Shown piece by piece: positions 24,491-36,190 of a stretch of DNA of 64,000 nucleotides. The DNA is taken from NCBI GenBank assembly GCA_022747635.1, contig JAKTNV010000003.1:46117475-46181474 (forward strand), read 5' to 3'. Numbering within the stretch: the stretch's first letter is position 1; the number at the start of each line of letters is the position of its first letter. This DNA comes from Hetaerina americana (lineage: Eukaryota > Arthropoda > Insecta > Odonata > Calopterygidae). The translations under genes were made by a program, and so were the position numbers. A model generated the notes under the pieces. That model had not been told where the DNA came from, ran no database searches, and saw only the letters and a list, made by a program, of their open reading frames with translations.

Positions 24491-25033
24491 TCATCGGGAC
24501 GACCACAAAACATGTAGTAGCCTAACTTTTAGGTCGTGTTTCCATGCGATAGAGTCGTCGAAATCTGTGGTAACATTTCTTAAGATTTCTAATGTGGTAA
24601 AACGCCGAAAATATTCGCCAATTTGCAGGTGCAGTTCATTTTTCACCACGAATGGGCGGCCACTTCTGTCATCATCATAGATATATCTGTTCACTCTTGA
24701 ACGAACGACAGCACTGACGCACAACTCTTGTCCCTCATGACATCTTGTCTGTACACAGCACAAATTTCCCGATGAATGTCTGCAGCTTTGAAATGTTTTA
24801 TCAGTAAAAACCTTATTACTGAATGAACTTCTCATTTGGCTGTAATTTAATTTTTATTTTTCATTTTGACTCACTATTGTAACCAAACGACAATCATTCC
24901 AACCGGCTTTCCAACCACTGCAGATCGAGACGTAATGGCCAACGAGTACTGTGTGCGCCTATACAGTGGCCATTCTGCTCCTTCCACTAATTCTCACGCT
25001 ACAAGAAGACGGTTACTTACTGAGGAGCCCTCG
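24491..25033 (-). mobile_element. mariner relic (different subfamily)
   Basis: The right end carries TACGAGGGCTCCTCAGTAAG reading inward on the minus strand (from 25,035), a mariner-like terminal repeat next to TA. At 24,835-24,491 the minus strand has a transposase remnant: a frameshifted stretch corresponding to the first HTH, then YDDDRSGRPFVVKNELHLQI, the mariner linker and start of the second HTH. No catalytic residues were found. The left end could not be located. Confidence 0.7.
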
Positions 25034-25799
25034 TATTGAACCATTATCTTCTGAGTGTCAATAAAATATAATTATTCTCCGCGTTAGGTCGAGTAGGACT
25101 CCATTAATTGCACCGTCTTCATGTATAGATATAACTTTTGGAAATCCGTAGTTGTGTAGAAGTAGGGTAAAGTATGGATACTTGCATGTGTATTTGGTTT
25201 TATTAATTCCTTTCCGTGGCCTAGATGGAACAAAAATGCCTTTGGGCGAATGGAGGTAATGGTAGGTTTTAGCGAGAGGCGAGTGGTATTAGTTACTGCT
25301 CGGGGGTAGCCGTTGCCAGAATGAGGAGGCATGAAAGATTATCGCCTATTGACGAGACCTAACGAGCACCATAATTTTCGAGTTTCCTTTCCTGTTCTGC
25401 TGCGCACTATTTCCAACCAATCAAGCATATTGAGTTTACGGCTTTCTTTAGAATAATAATGAAAAAATACCGTCAAGATGACTTGCCATAAGCGAGACGA
25501 TTCATGCGACCTCACTTCTCGCGCCTGCCAGGGAGAACAAGCGAGAAGTTTCATCACTTTTGGCAAGGAACTACACAATTTCTTCATATTCCACCAAAGT
25601 GGCTTGATAAATTCTTCATTTTTCATACAAATGCCGAGGAAATGTGTGCTGTAGTAGTGGGAAATATTGCGCAGCAGAATAAGGAAAGAAATTTTCTGAA
25701 TGAAACTGCGTTAGTTATCATCCCCTCCCTCTTGACCATGACCTACCGTTCCTCCGCTGCGTGCACTACCTTTCGTCTGACTCCTATGTCTTTAACCTA
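25034..25799. other. No gene recognised
   Basis: Frames at 25,084-25,332 and 25,339-25,626 (minus) and 25,504-25,830 (plus) have no recognisable domain. The sequence is moderately GC-rich and may contain unknown repeats. Confidence 0.3.
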
Positions 25800-25930
25800 T
25801 GTCTGCGGACCCCTTGGCGCCTTACGATAAGAGTAGGCTAATGCTCACGCCGCGCTCTCTCTACCCTTCTTTCCTATCATAGCTAGAGGCGCAAATGACC
25901 TTAGCTGTCAGTCGCCTCCCCTAAAACTAA
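25800..25930 (+). mobile_element. SINE-B, 3' part only
   Basis: This segment matches the 3' half of the element at 61,803-62,078: both contain CCCTTGGCGC, a TAAGAATAGGC or TAAGAGTAGGC block, GCGCAAAT and CTTAGCTGTC, then GCCTCC and CTAAAA. The tRNA-like head is missing. It is followed by an AT-rich simple tail (about 25,940-26,009). SINE-B is my own label. Confidence 0.75.
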
Positions 25931-26009
25931 ATTAACAAAATTGTATAATTAAATAAATACATAAATATAAATAAATAAATATATATATACATACACACAC
26001 ACATATATA

Positions 26010-26761
26010 CGAGGGTCATCCGGAAAGTAGTACCCGTTCGTGCCGCATGAAGTGCTGACGACGCGAGTAGCCGCTGGACGAGGTCAGATAGCTTCAGTGG
26101 CTTGTCTGCCTTCTCTGAGCCAAGTTGCGTGACGCTAGCATTGCCTGTGTTGTTTCTGTGATTGTTTACAATGTTTAAAAAAATTGAGAACGCCGCCAGT
26201 TGTGAAGTGAGGGCAGTGATTAAATTCCTCAATGCAAGAAACGTTCGCCCATGTGATATTCATCGCCAATTAAAGGAGGTGTATGGAGACAATGTAATGG
26301 ACGAGTCGTCTGTTCGGCGGTGGTGTCGCAACTTCAACATGGGGAGGGGGAACACACACGACGATGAGCGTTCGGGGAGACCGTCTGTCATTACAGACCA
26401 ACTGGTGAGCTCAGTTGACGAATTCGTGAGGAACGATCGGCGCGTCACAATTGATGACATCTGTGAGCATTTTCCCAATGTTTCTCGAACAATTGTTCAT
26501 GAAATTGTTAAACACCATCTGCATTATGCAAAAATTTGTGCAAGATGGGTCCCTCGCGTATCTCAATGAGCTGGCGGCGAAGGACTATGCAGCAGGAATA
26601 CAGAAACTTGTCACACGTTATGACAAATGCCTTAATTTGCTTGGAGATTATGTTGAGAAGTAGTTTAAAGTATCCTCTTTCAAATAAAATTTTTTATGTT
26701 TGTTAATATTTACTTTTGTGTCTTTATTTCACGAACGGGTACTACTTTCCGGATGACCCTC

Positions 26762-26762
<1 letters not shown>
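26010..26762 (+). mobile_element. Internally deleted mariner with perfect inverted ends
   Basis: The 753-bp element has 33-bp terminal inverted repeats identical at both ends (26,010-26,042 and 26,730-26,762; starting CGAGGGTCATCCGGAAAGTA). TA lies before the left end and TG after the right. Inside is a transposase gene from which the DD34D catalytic domain has been removed. It is a different mariner lineage from the copies at 2.9 and 30.5 kb. Perfect repeats suggest fairly recent movement, using transposase supplied from elsewhere. Confidence 0.95.
26171..26569 (+). pseudogene. mariner transposase, DNA-binding domain only
   Basis: An open frame of about 133 codons begins MFKKIENAASCEVRAVIKFL and contains the first HTH (PCDIHRQLKEVYGDNVMDES), the linker DDERSGRPSVITDQL and the second HTH (RRVTIDDICEHFPNVSRTIV), ending shortly after ARWVPR. 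In full-length mariners about 200 further residues with the three catalytic Asp follow. Here a deletion near 26,550 joins ARWVPR to the last ~25 residues (YAAGIQKLVTRYDKCLNLLG...VEK, to 26,663) in another frame. Such a protein could in principle still bind the element ends; whether it is made is unknown. Confidence 0.9.

Positions 26763-26766
<4 letters not shown>

Positions 26767-26856
<90 letters not shown>
26767..26856. repeat. (TA)n microsatellite, about 45 units
   Basis: A pure alternating TA run of about 90 bp. It starts just after the mariner derivative and ends where the RTE LINE fragment begins. A shorter AT/AC-rich stretch lies on the other side of the mariner (25,940-26,009), consistent with insertion into a TA-rich tract. 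Confidence 0.97.
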
Positions 26857-26859
<3 letters not shown>

Positions 26860-27985
26860 GAACCAGGAAAGATCCAAGAGAGATGAAAAGAATATGTAGA
26901 AGAAATGTATAGTTAAGAACTTAGACCAACAAACTTAGACATAGAAAAGGAACATGACGTAGAGGAAGATAGCTTAGGTCTAGGCAGATTCCACGATGAG
27001 ATAGAAAGGGCATTAAGGGAGATGAAGCTAAATAGGGCCATGGGGGTGGATAACATTCCTGCGGAACTACTGAAATGTATAGGAAAATGTGGGAGAAAGA
27101 GGCTATATGGGATGATTCGTAGCATCTATGAAGAAGGAATCTGGCCGTGAGACTGTGATATCAGTTTTAGTTCCTATTCCAACAAAGGTAAAGGCTACAT
27201 CATGTGAGGACTACAGGACAATAAGTTTGATATCACACGTGGCTAAAGTTGTTCTCATGATCAAAAATAGAAGAATAGAGAAGAGTAGGGCAAATGATTG
27301 CTTAGGGGATGACCACTTTGGGTTTAGGAAGGGAAGAGGTACGCGTGATGCCACTGCAGTAATGAGATTATAAATCGAGAGGAATATAGAATACAACCAG
27401 GAAGTATTTGCCTGTTTCGTAGATTTCGAAAAAGCGTCTGATAGAGTGAATTTGGAAAAACTAAGGAGTATATTGCAGAAAATAGAAATAGATTAGAGGG
27501 AAAGGAGGCTAATCCGCAGCTCGTACATGTCTCAGACTGCTAAGGGGCGGGTAGGGAACGGGGAGTCCAGATGGGCAGTGTTAGGAAGAGGTGTAAGGCA
27601 GGGTTGCCCATTATCACCGTTGCTGTTCAACCTGTATGCAGAGGAAATGATTAAAGAGGTATAGGAAGAACTTGAGGTAGGAATGAAAGTGGGCGGGGAA
27701 TTCGTAAAATCAGTTAGGTTCGCTGATGACCAAGCTTAGTTTGTCGGACAGCCAAGGGGTTGCAAGCATTGCTGAGTGAATGGAAATCCAGTGCGATAGA
27801 TATGGGATGAGAATCAATATTAATAAAACAAAGGTTATGCAATTCTCCAGAAAGAAAAGGCTACGCTGAACATTAAAATAGGAGGGCAAAAACTAGAGCA
27901 GGTAGAACAGTTTGCGTATCTCGGAAGTGTTTTGGACCAACACGGTCAAAGTAGTAGGGACATAAGGAGAAGAATTGCGCTATAT
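26857..27985 (+). mobile_element. RTE-type LINE, reverse transcriptase region
   Basis: A 5'- and 3'-truncated plus-strand LINE. In order: IERALREMKLNRAMGVDNIP (about 27,000), ISLISHVAKVV (27,220), GFRKGRGTRDA (27,330), EVFACFVDFEKASDRVN (27,400), a frame with RGVRQGCPLSPLLFNLYAEE (27,590-27,650), VRFADDQA followed at once by a stop (about 27,715-27,745), and KLEQVEQFAYLGSVLDQHGQ (27,890-27,955). These are standard RT blocks, with the FADD catalytic box still visible. At least five stops or shifts make it non-functional. It ends abruptly at an AT-repeat. Confidence 0.92.
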
Positions 27986-28014
27986 ATGCATACTTACATA
28001 TATATAACCATAAA

Positions 28015-28205
28015 CACAGTAATCAACCCAAAGGTCGGTTTAGTAGGTGACGGTATAGATCACCCAGTACTAAGCCCCATACGGCGTGTGAAAATTCACA
28101 CATCAGGGTAAGGGGGCCAGTTCCTTTCCCTGTGCCGGTTATGGTTTCATAGGTACCCGAAAAATCACTTTAGCTTGGGTGGAGCTGCAGGTGCCCAGAG
28201 TGCCT
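28015..28205 (-). mobile_element. SINE-A copy, head missing
   Basis: On the minus strand this shows the shared body of SINE-A: CTCTGGGCACC, GGCACAGGGAAAGGA, TACCCTGATGTGTGAA, ACACGCCG, GGGCTTAGTACTGGG and ACCGTCACC. The tRNA-like head is absent. The same blocks occur at 36,000-36,190, 44,511-44,740, 49,283-49,499 and 60,875-61,125. Confidence 0.85.
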
Positions 28206-30049
28206 TGCCATATATGTGTATATATACATATACTAATGGGCTTGAAGTAAAATAAAATATTAAAAGAAAATAAATAAAATTGGCATGCTTACTAAAAATA
28301 ATGTTAATAATCTTATATTCGTGTGCGATTTAACTACATGAAATGCCATTGGTATAGATGAAAGATCCATTCTAATTTTCTACGCGATTTCATTTGTATC
28401 CCCGATCGCGGTTTCAACGCATGTTTTTCAAATTAAAGTAATGATACTATGCTGAAAATTATGTTTATCAGTTTCAATCGCATTCCAAAATGTATAATAA
28501 AATCGTGCAGAATTTCACCAAGTTCCTTTTAATTATAATTGAAAACAATAAGTTTATTCCGGTAAGTATAAGCAGTTATTCCTTACTGATAAGCAGAGAT
28601 GCAGGTGGACGTGTTAATGTTTTTCGTTCAGCATTTCGAGGTCGCTATAAGATATCATGCGCAGCAAAAGGACGGTGGAATACAGCAGAGGAGGTTGGAG
28701 TCAGGGAGCTAGGGGCAGGGGGAGAGAATACTCAAGGTGGTTTCCCGCCACGGCGGCAGAAGCAACGGGTGGCTCGCCGAAGAGCTCCAAAAAAAATTAA
28801 CTCGGCAGCCAGACATTTTATTATCTCTTTCTTCCCTCGAAGGGCATTTGGTATTTCTCGCTCCATCGCACAGCGGGTTCAAATGCGAATCTAGCGGGAC
28901 AAAAACGAGCAGGGGGAAGAAAAGCCTCCCCGGTTGCAATCACATGAGACCCTTGCACAACCGAGTTTAAAGCAGCATAAGACAAGACTCAGAAAAGGAC
29001 CGCGGAGAGGTTAGGATAGGGGCATGGAATGTTGTGAATATGGAACGGGCCAGTGATACATATAATTCTACTGGTGGTGATTAAAGCGGATTAGATCAAT
29101 CTAGTGGTAATCTATACATAATGCATATGCCAACGATTAGTCACCGAGAGGAGACAATAGACAACTTGTGCGTTGGATTATGAAAAATAATTGGAAACGT
29201 GCCAGTTTGGAAGCACTTCATAGAAATGGGCAGGATCGCAACGGTAGGCTAAGAGATGGACGGGAGAGAGGTAATAGAGTCGAGCGCCGAGAGAACGAGA
29301 TTTTCCATAATTCTCCCCCAAGCTCAAGAACTCTCAAAAAGAGACGACGAACAAATAAATTTCGGAAAAAGGGGTCATTCAATTTTTTAAAAATCTTATC
29401 CTATCTTATGTATACACTATTTTTAATAGCGATTTATCTTATTTTCCCCATTTACTATTACTATTGGAAAAATGAAATACAAATATTAAATTCGTCAACT
29501 TAAATCACAGTGGAATTTATAAATTAGCAGAAATATTTCGGTTATAATTATTATGGAATTAGTTTATCGATTAGGAATTAGAAATGATTGCAGAGAGCAA
29601 GCAGTCAAGTTCTGCAGAAGATGTTTTTGGCAATCACCTACACCTGGTTGAAATAACATCATAGTCATTGGTGAGCATCGAGGATTCCGGGAGAAACTGG
29701 TAAATCATATCATGTCTCGAAATATATTTATAAAATAGCGTCATTAACTCACACAACTTCCGGGTACGGATGCAGACTCTGCAGTTTAGTTATGATGAAG
29801 CTCTGCAATTTAGTTATGATGAGGGGTAAGAGTGTACCAAAGTGGAGTCTTTAAGATTTAACCGGAGTAAAAAGATAGGAGTACCAATAAGAATTTAAAA
29901 AATATCTAAATGAGGACAGTGGAATAAAAATGGGTTGGAAAAAGGTGGGGGGAGCTAGAGAACGGGATGGAAGGAGCAACTACGAAGACGATAGGAATGG
30001 AAGAGAATAAGAGAATTGAAGCCATACGTCATGAGATAAATGCTCAAGA
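28206..30049. other. Mostly unassigned, with an RTE endonuclease scrap
   Basis: About 29,010-29,055 on the plus strand reads VRIGAWNVVNMERA, matching the LRIGTWNVRSMNRPGK start of RTE endonucleases, so a small LINE fragment is likely. 28,600-28,970 is GC-richer with overlapping frames but no domain. A 26-bp tandem duplication lies at about 29,777-29,823. 29,900-30,060 is purine-rich. Confidence 0.4.
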
Positions 30050-30455
30050 GAACGGATGAAAGAAGGAAATGGAAGAACGGAAACACAGCATATCCGGCAT
30101 TGATTCTCTCTTTCTTGCAAGTACCTCATTGGCCAACGCAATTCTTCAATTTATGTCCCTGTTGCATTGCCCATTGTCCCCTGAAATAATTCCCAAATAC
30201 ATGAACCCGTCCATCTGCTCTAGTTTATTCCTACCTACTTTAATATTTAAGTTAGTTTTCCTACTTCTCAAGAATCTCATTACTTTTTTTTGGTTAAGCC
30301 TCATTAAAAACCACCTATCGCATTGTTCCTGTGAAGCACTGAAAAAACTTCCATCCCTTGGCTCTCCAACTCACTATTGCTTAGTCATATGCAATCATCT
30401 CGCCGTTCACTTCTATCTCCAGCTCTTCTAATGTTACCATATTATTCCTTCAGTA
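30050..30455 (-). mobile_element. RTE-type LINE, late RT fragment (antisense)
   Basis: The minus strand reads NKLEQMDGFMYLG, a decayed GNCNRD-type block and RIALANEVLARKRES, the same segment as KLEQVEQFAYLGS at about 27,890 and NKLEHIEQFTYL at 7,370. Stops interrupt the upstream part. The mariner copy at 30,458 follows directly. Confidence 0.8.
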
Positions 30456-30457
30456 TA

Positions 30458-31763
30458 TGAGGTCTGTTAAAAAGTATCGCGACTGTTGTTTTTTTCAAAA
30501 ATTATTTATTTATTCCTGAATATCTATTTTGTCCCCTTCAAAGTATCCCCATTAGATATTATACCCTTGTGCCAACGTTTTTTCCAATCATCGAAGCATA
30601 TCAAAAAATTATTTTTTGTGATCTTGGTAAACTCCTCCTTCGATGCAGTCTTTATTCGTTGATCTTAGCGTAGCGTCGTCCTTTCATGGGCCTCTTCAGT
30701 TTCGGGAACAAGAAAACGTCACTTGGGGACAGATCTAGGGAATACGGTGACTGCAACATCATTAGTGCGTTGCTTTTGGCCAAAAATTCGCGCACAAGTA
30801 ACGATGTGTGAGCAGGGGCGTTTTCATGGTGCAAAAGCCAAATTTTGTTCTTTCACAAATCCGGGCGTTTGTGGCGGATTGCTTCGCGCCAATTGCGCAT
30901 AACTTGCAGGTAATATTCCTTATTTACCTTTCTACCCTGTGGCAAGAACTCATAATGGACCACGCCCCTGCAGTCGAAGAAAACTGCAAGCAAAACTTTT
31001 ACATTCGACCGAACTTGGCGCGCTTTTTTCGGTCTTGGCTCGTGCTGCAGCATCCACAGGGATGATTGAGCTTTAGTTTCCACGTCATAACCATAAACCC
31101 ATGATTCGTCACCAGTTATGGCCCTCTGGAGCAAATTTGGGTCGTCGCGGGCGGAGTCCAACACCTCATTAGGAATGTTAATGCGTTGCTGTTTTTTGCG
31201 TACAAAAATTGAACAATTTAGGTACGAATTTCGCGGCGACCCATGTCATACCCAACTCATTGGTAAAAATCGAATGGCACGAGCCAATCGATATGTTTAG
31301 GTCCTCAGCAACATCTCTAACGGTGATTCGACGATTGGTCAATACTATTTTCTTCACTTTATCAATGTTTTCGTCTGTTGTTGATGTGCTCGGGCGTCCG
31401 GCACGATCTTCGTCGTTCGCATCTTCTCGGCCCTCTGATAACATTTTGTACCACCGAAAAACGTGGCTTCGGTCCAAAGTAGCTTCTCCATATGCCCCAG
31501 TCCACATTCGGAATGCGTCCGTGCACATAATTTCGTTTTTCACACAAAATTTGATACAGATTCTTTGATCCATTTTTTAGAACAGGCAAAAATCGAAGAC
31601 AAGCAAAATAGCTGTCAACAATTAAATGAACATTTAAAATGGCCGAACTTTTCGGCATAAGTGAGAGACATAAGTACCAACATAACGCCACAAAAGAAAT
31701 CGAAAATCGAAATGTGCAACCCGAGAAAATTCTAAATTCGCGATACATTTTGAACAGACCTCG
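30458..31763 (-). mobile_element. mariner transposon, full length but inactive (copy 2)
   Basis: A 1,306-bp antisense copy of the element at 2,869-4,188, between TA dinucleotides (30,456-30,457 and 31,764-31,765). Its coordinate-left end reads TGAGGTCTGTTAAAAAGTAT and the other end, read inward, CGAGGTCTGTTCAAAATGTA. It lacks about 17 nt present upstream of the reading frame in copy 1 (between TGCTTG and GGCTTG there). The two copies are very similar throughout. Confidence 0.95.
30652..31573 (-). pseudogene. mariner transposase pseudogene (copy 2)
   Basis: Three frames as in copy 1: HTH region 31,573-31,178, first catalytic block (TGDESWVYGYD) 31,164-30,853, and HHENAPAH plus YSLDLSPSD 30,834-30,652. 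It has the same extra T after the HTH region, the same TGA in place of Trp after KRPDL, the same Glu in place of the second catalytic Asp, and the same missing A near the end. Copy-specific differences are mostly single substitutions. It is not expected to be functional. Confidence 0.93.
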
Positions 31764-31765
31764 TA

Positions 31766-34700
31766 TGTTAGTCGGTATTCTTGCATGACATTGGAACTTA
31801 AGTTTCAAATACTCGCTCTTACTAGTGATGTATTTGATTCGGAATGGCTTTACGACTGGTAATTCATCTACGCCACCGTTCTGACGACCGTATTTTATCT
31901 ATTTGTTCTAAGGAGCGAAAGTTCTGTTACGATTTCAATGGTATAAACAACTTGCCATATTGGAAATAAGCGATTCAAATGATAATTTATAAGAATGAAT
32001 CCATTGATGAAGGGTTAAGTAGGGATCTAGAAACACCGCGCGGTTGCTCGGTTGCTCCAAAGTCAGCAGACGTCAGCGAGAGGGTTTTAGGCCACAGGCA
32101 TTTCGGTAATTGATGATAATTAGCTTTTTCTTTTATTTTCGGGAAGTTCGAATTGTCCTAAGCTTTGTTACCCTCTATTCTGGTCGCATCCGGCGAAGAA
32201 AAAGGGCAGCTGATATCCTGCTATGGTTTCGTCTACCAAATGTGATATTATGGAGCTAGGATAAAAAGAGACGTTTCAGGGGTGACGTGGTGGAATAACA
32301 TTAGAAATTAGATTGGCATAATTGGAAAATTGCCAATTTTAAATTAAATATGGAACTAGAGTTTTAATCTCACCGTGAAAACGCTGAACTCGAACGATAT
32401 GTACGTGTATTTATGTTTCAATCATGCATTTTATCTTTCATTGCGGTTTTGCAAGCATTATAAATGAAAGGGAGGGCAGCAAATGACGAAGTTTTTGTAA
32501 ATATAGTAGTCGACCAGAACAGGTTACTGGGTGAAATTAGGAGGCAGAAAAATTGGGTGGAGGAGGTAATTATATCTAGGTAGATTAGGATGCCGAAGAT
32601 CTTATTAGAGGGGAGGATATAAGGTGAGCGGAGTAGAGGGAGGAGAATAGACTTTTTGGCTTGGAAATAATGAAGGGCTAATAGTGGAAGTTTAGTTAAT
32701 GCAAGGTACGTATCTGTTGGAAGTCGTACCGAAATCTACCCTTGTGAGGCATGCTACGTAGAATGGTGCTGAGAAAAGTGTATGAAACTCCTCAATAGGG
32801 GTGGGAAGCTGGAATCCTGAGGACGTTTACCTTTCCTTCCCAGCGGCATAAAAATTTTCGAGCAGCTTCGGAACTGTAGATGGAGAGGGGAGTTGGGAGA
32901 GGCGCAGCATTGATGAAGGCTTTCGTACGAGCCGGCCGGTCGTTCCACCAATCGGGTGGAAGGGTTAATGCGTTTTGGCTCGGTCGGGTATGGGAAGGTG
33001 CTAACTGCATATGAAAGCTGCATGGGAAACGAAATTGGCCGCCAAGAGAGCGAATCCCAGCACTCCAGCGCACCTCTTCCTTTCGTCTTTCAAGATGGTC
33101 AAATTATAGATTCCTGTATCCGTTATTATACGAGAATAGGTTGTCGGAAATGAATCAGTTGTTATAAAACATCGTTATAAATATTCCCGTTTTTATTCCA
33201 GTTATATCTCAGCGATGTTAACTTTGTATTCATTTCAGAGATATCGAAGAACCCGCTGTAATTCATAGGATGTAAAATGTATTTTGTAGGAGAAATTACT
33301 GAAAAATCCTTGCTGGAGAGAAGGGAAGTGTGTGAATAGTAAATCTAACTGTAAAGGTACTTGGGAAATATTTTAAATCTATTGGAAATTTATTTATATT
33401 CATACATTATTAGATATTTTAGATTTTTATTTTATTGGGTATTGTAGATATATTTGTTAGCTCTGAAAGAGTAGGAAAATTGTTTAACATTGTAATAATC
33501 ACCCACTAAATTTGGCGAACCAACGGTTACTGACTAAGGTCGGCTTTTAGATCTTATATCCAAACTTGTGCAATAATTTGAAGCATATGCATATACATGC
33601 GAAATTATTCTCTGAGAAGAATCTAATTATCTCCATAAACTTCGTACCATGACGTTTTTGGATATAATAACTTTATTGAGCTTTTATTTGGGAAAGTTCA
33701 TTGCAAAGTGTGTGTAATTTAGGAGGGAGGTGCCATAAAGAGCAGTAGTTATACATGTTTGTTAATATTAAACCGGTCACTCTTTTTTTTTCGGAAAAAC
33801 CTTGGTCTTCCATGAGCTTATTACTGTGTACCTATGTACTTTTGTTTAGCAATTTTTTGCACCCACCTTTTCCAGGAGTGGCAATCCTAATTCTTTCTTT
33901 TATGAATTTACTTAATCAATTAAATACAAGTCCATGAATGTGATCTTCGATTGGCTCACCATTGCCACATCATGAAAGGCTACCCTTGGTCTCGTAAGAA
34001 TGCTACATCATAAAGAATCTTCTCAGTTTTAGAGGTTGACTTACATGGATATCAATGCTGTTCTATTCTGTAATCATTTCTTGATGTCACAATAGGTCTT
34101 TAGATTGGCCTAATATTAATATTATTCTGGCCGTCTGCTGTCAGAGTAACTACTAACCATTTTCCTGACGATACATTTGAGTACATGTGCCCTTGTATAC
34201 TCCCTCTTGCTTCTTTGCCTCTGAAATTTGTGTGTGTATCCTCCCCAGGTACCGTTTCAAACCTCATCATTTTTGTTCATTTGGAGGCTTCCTATGCATC
34301 GCTTTGATAAGCTCGTTACATTTTTCGTTTTTTTTTCACATTTATTGGCCAGGATTTCTTCCAATCAAGCTTACTAAAGTGGAAAAACCCAAGTAATATG
34401 CAGTGCTCTTCATTATGATTACTTTTGTCTCTCTTGTTTATTTTCAAAACCTTCTTGCAGACCTTATATCCAGAACATTCTGGTTGCTGAATGTTGATTT
34501 TATTTTTAGCGTAAATTTGGGCAAATGCCTATTTGATTAGTTTCAGGAGTAACTCTCTCGGAACTCCATATTTCCATGTTGCAGAAGAGAGAGGTCGTTC
34601 AATTTTCACATGGATAATAAGTAATAAGTGACTATGACTTCAGCATATCCATGCGATGATTCGTGGAGGTAATGCCATTTGTGTGTTGAACTAATAGTAT

Positions 34701-35554
34701 GATATTGAATATGGACCAGTGGAGAAATTTGTATTTTCTTGTATGTTACATTTAGGTAAATTACACCTTGGTCTGTTTCTTGATGGAAGAGGCTATTTCA
34801 TACGTTTTATCATATATCGAATTCTTGGAGTTGATAAATGATCTACCAAGATCAAAGGATGGGAGAATGATCATTGGCGCTTCTGTAAACAAAATACTCT
34901 GGAATTTGCATGCTTATAACAGAAAGTTGGGAGGGAAAATGTCCAATATCGACTGAAGGGAAGTGAGCCGAAAGGCTTTTATATGAACAACCTGTAAAAT
35001 AGAAAGAAATGTCTTTTTTTCTTAATGATGCAGCATTGCAACCGTCAATTGCAATGTTGTGGAATCTTCATCAAAGACAACACTGTCTACGGAGAAGGCT
35101 CCCCAAAAATCACACCTTATTCCACTGAAGCATTTTCCTGCGTGTGTACATACCCTAAAAGGGGGTAAGCATTAGAATGCAACAATTTCAGAGTGTATAA
35201 ATCATTCGCCTTGGTCATGGGATGACTCCGCTAAAAGTTACTGTTTCGGCATCTCCCGCAGTTTCTTGGAATTTGTCACGGGGTAAGCATGTCAGAAACA
35301 TTTGAGATGGTGTATTGAAGTGCAGATTCATGAACAATTGGCGGGAAAATTTTTGATTGAAAAAACTAAGGAAATGTGTTATTTTGCTTTGGTTATACCT
35401 CTCTTTAAATTAGGAATCGAGGGCTTGACACCCTTCGCAGAAGGACCTCATTGAAAAATCGTACAGATTTACGAGAAAAAGCCGCCCATTTCCTGAAGTA
35501 TCGTTGAATTAACAGATAAAAGGAGTCACATTATTATTGGGATGCTTCGGCTGG
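31766..35554. other. No gene recognised
   Basis: 32,730-33,160 is GC-richer with overlapping frames lacking known domains. The rest is AT-rich. The flank right of the mariner (31,766-31,850) could not be matched to the LINE on its other side. Confidence 0.35.
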
Positions 35555-35995
35555 AAAACACTGAAAGCATGAAGGTTAAATGAATTTGACTTACAGAGTC
35601 TATCCCAAAAATAAGTAGTCTTTTACTCGTCGTCTTTTTCGACTCTAAATGCGTTATCCACTAAGAATTTCTGCGTCAGGGACAGGCAGTGAACAGCAAG
35701 ATTCACGCGAAAGTCTTCGAAAGGCAGAGGAAAAGAGTGCAACGTGTCAGGTAGTAAATCTTTGCCAACTGTAGGCTGCACCACTATAACGCACCTTCAC
35801 TGCCTTCCTAGTGACCGAGAACCTGACAAAGCACAAGGTGGCAACGCTGCTCCAGCTACCCTACAGTCCCGATGAGACACCGCAGTTCTTTTTCTTTCCC
35901 AAGAATGAAAAGGAGCTGGAAATGCATCCATTTTGGGAGGCTGGATAGCGTCAAAGTGGCCGTGACGAGGTTCCCATGCACATAGCTATCAATCT
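35555..35995 (+). pseudogene. mariner transposase remnant, catalytic half
   Basis: The plus strand reads LLLVVFFDSKCVIH, a stop, EFLRQGQAVNSKIHAKVFER and QRKRVQRV, the block between the first and second catalytic Asp of mariner transposases. After shifts it gives a decayed LHHYNAP (Tyr where Asp is expected), VTENLTKHKVATL-like sequence and YSPDETPQFFFF, matching YSPDLAPCDFFLF. The N-terminal part and inverted repeats were not found. A SINE-A copy adjoins it. This is a different and older mariner from the 1.3-kb copies. Confidence 0.75.
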
Positions 35996-35999
35996 GTAG

Positions 36000-36190
36000 G
36001 TCGTTTTGATAGGGATGGTACTAAAATACCCAATAGGAGTACTAAGCCCAATGGCGTGTGAAAGTCACACAGGGTATGGGGGCCAGGTCCTCCCCCTGAG
36101 TGAAGGGATGAAGCTGAAGGTGCCCAGAGAAGTGTTCCCGGGATTAGAACCCGGGCCCTCCGGTCAGTAGTCCAACTCTCTACGTCCCCA
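36000..36190 (-). mobile_element. SINE-A copy with tRNA-like head
   Basis: On the minus strand it begins near GGGGACGTAGAGAGTTGGAC, continues with CCGGGTTCTAATCCCGGG, a good B box in a tRNA T-arm-like hairpin, then the body CTCTGGGCACCTTCAGCTTC and TACCCTGTGTGACTTTCACA. This is the copy with the clearest tRNA-like head of the five. Confidence 0.88.
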
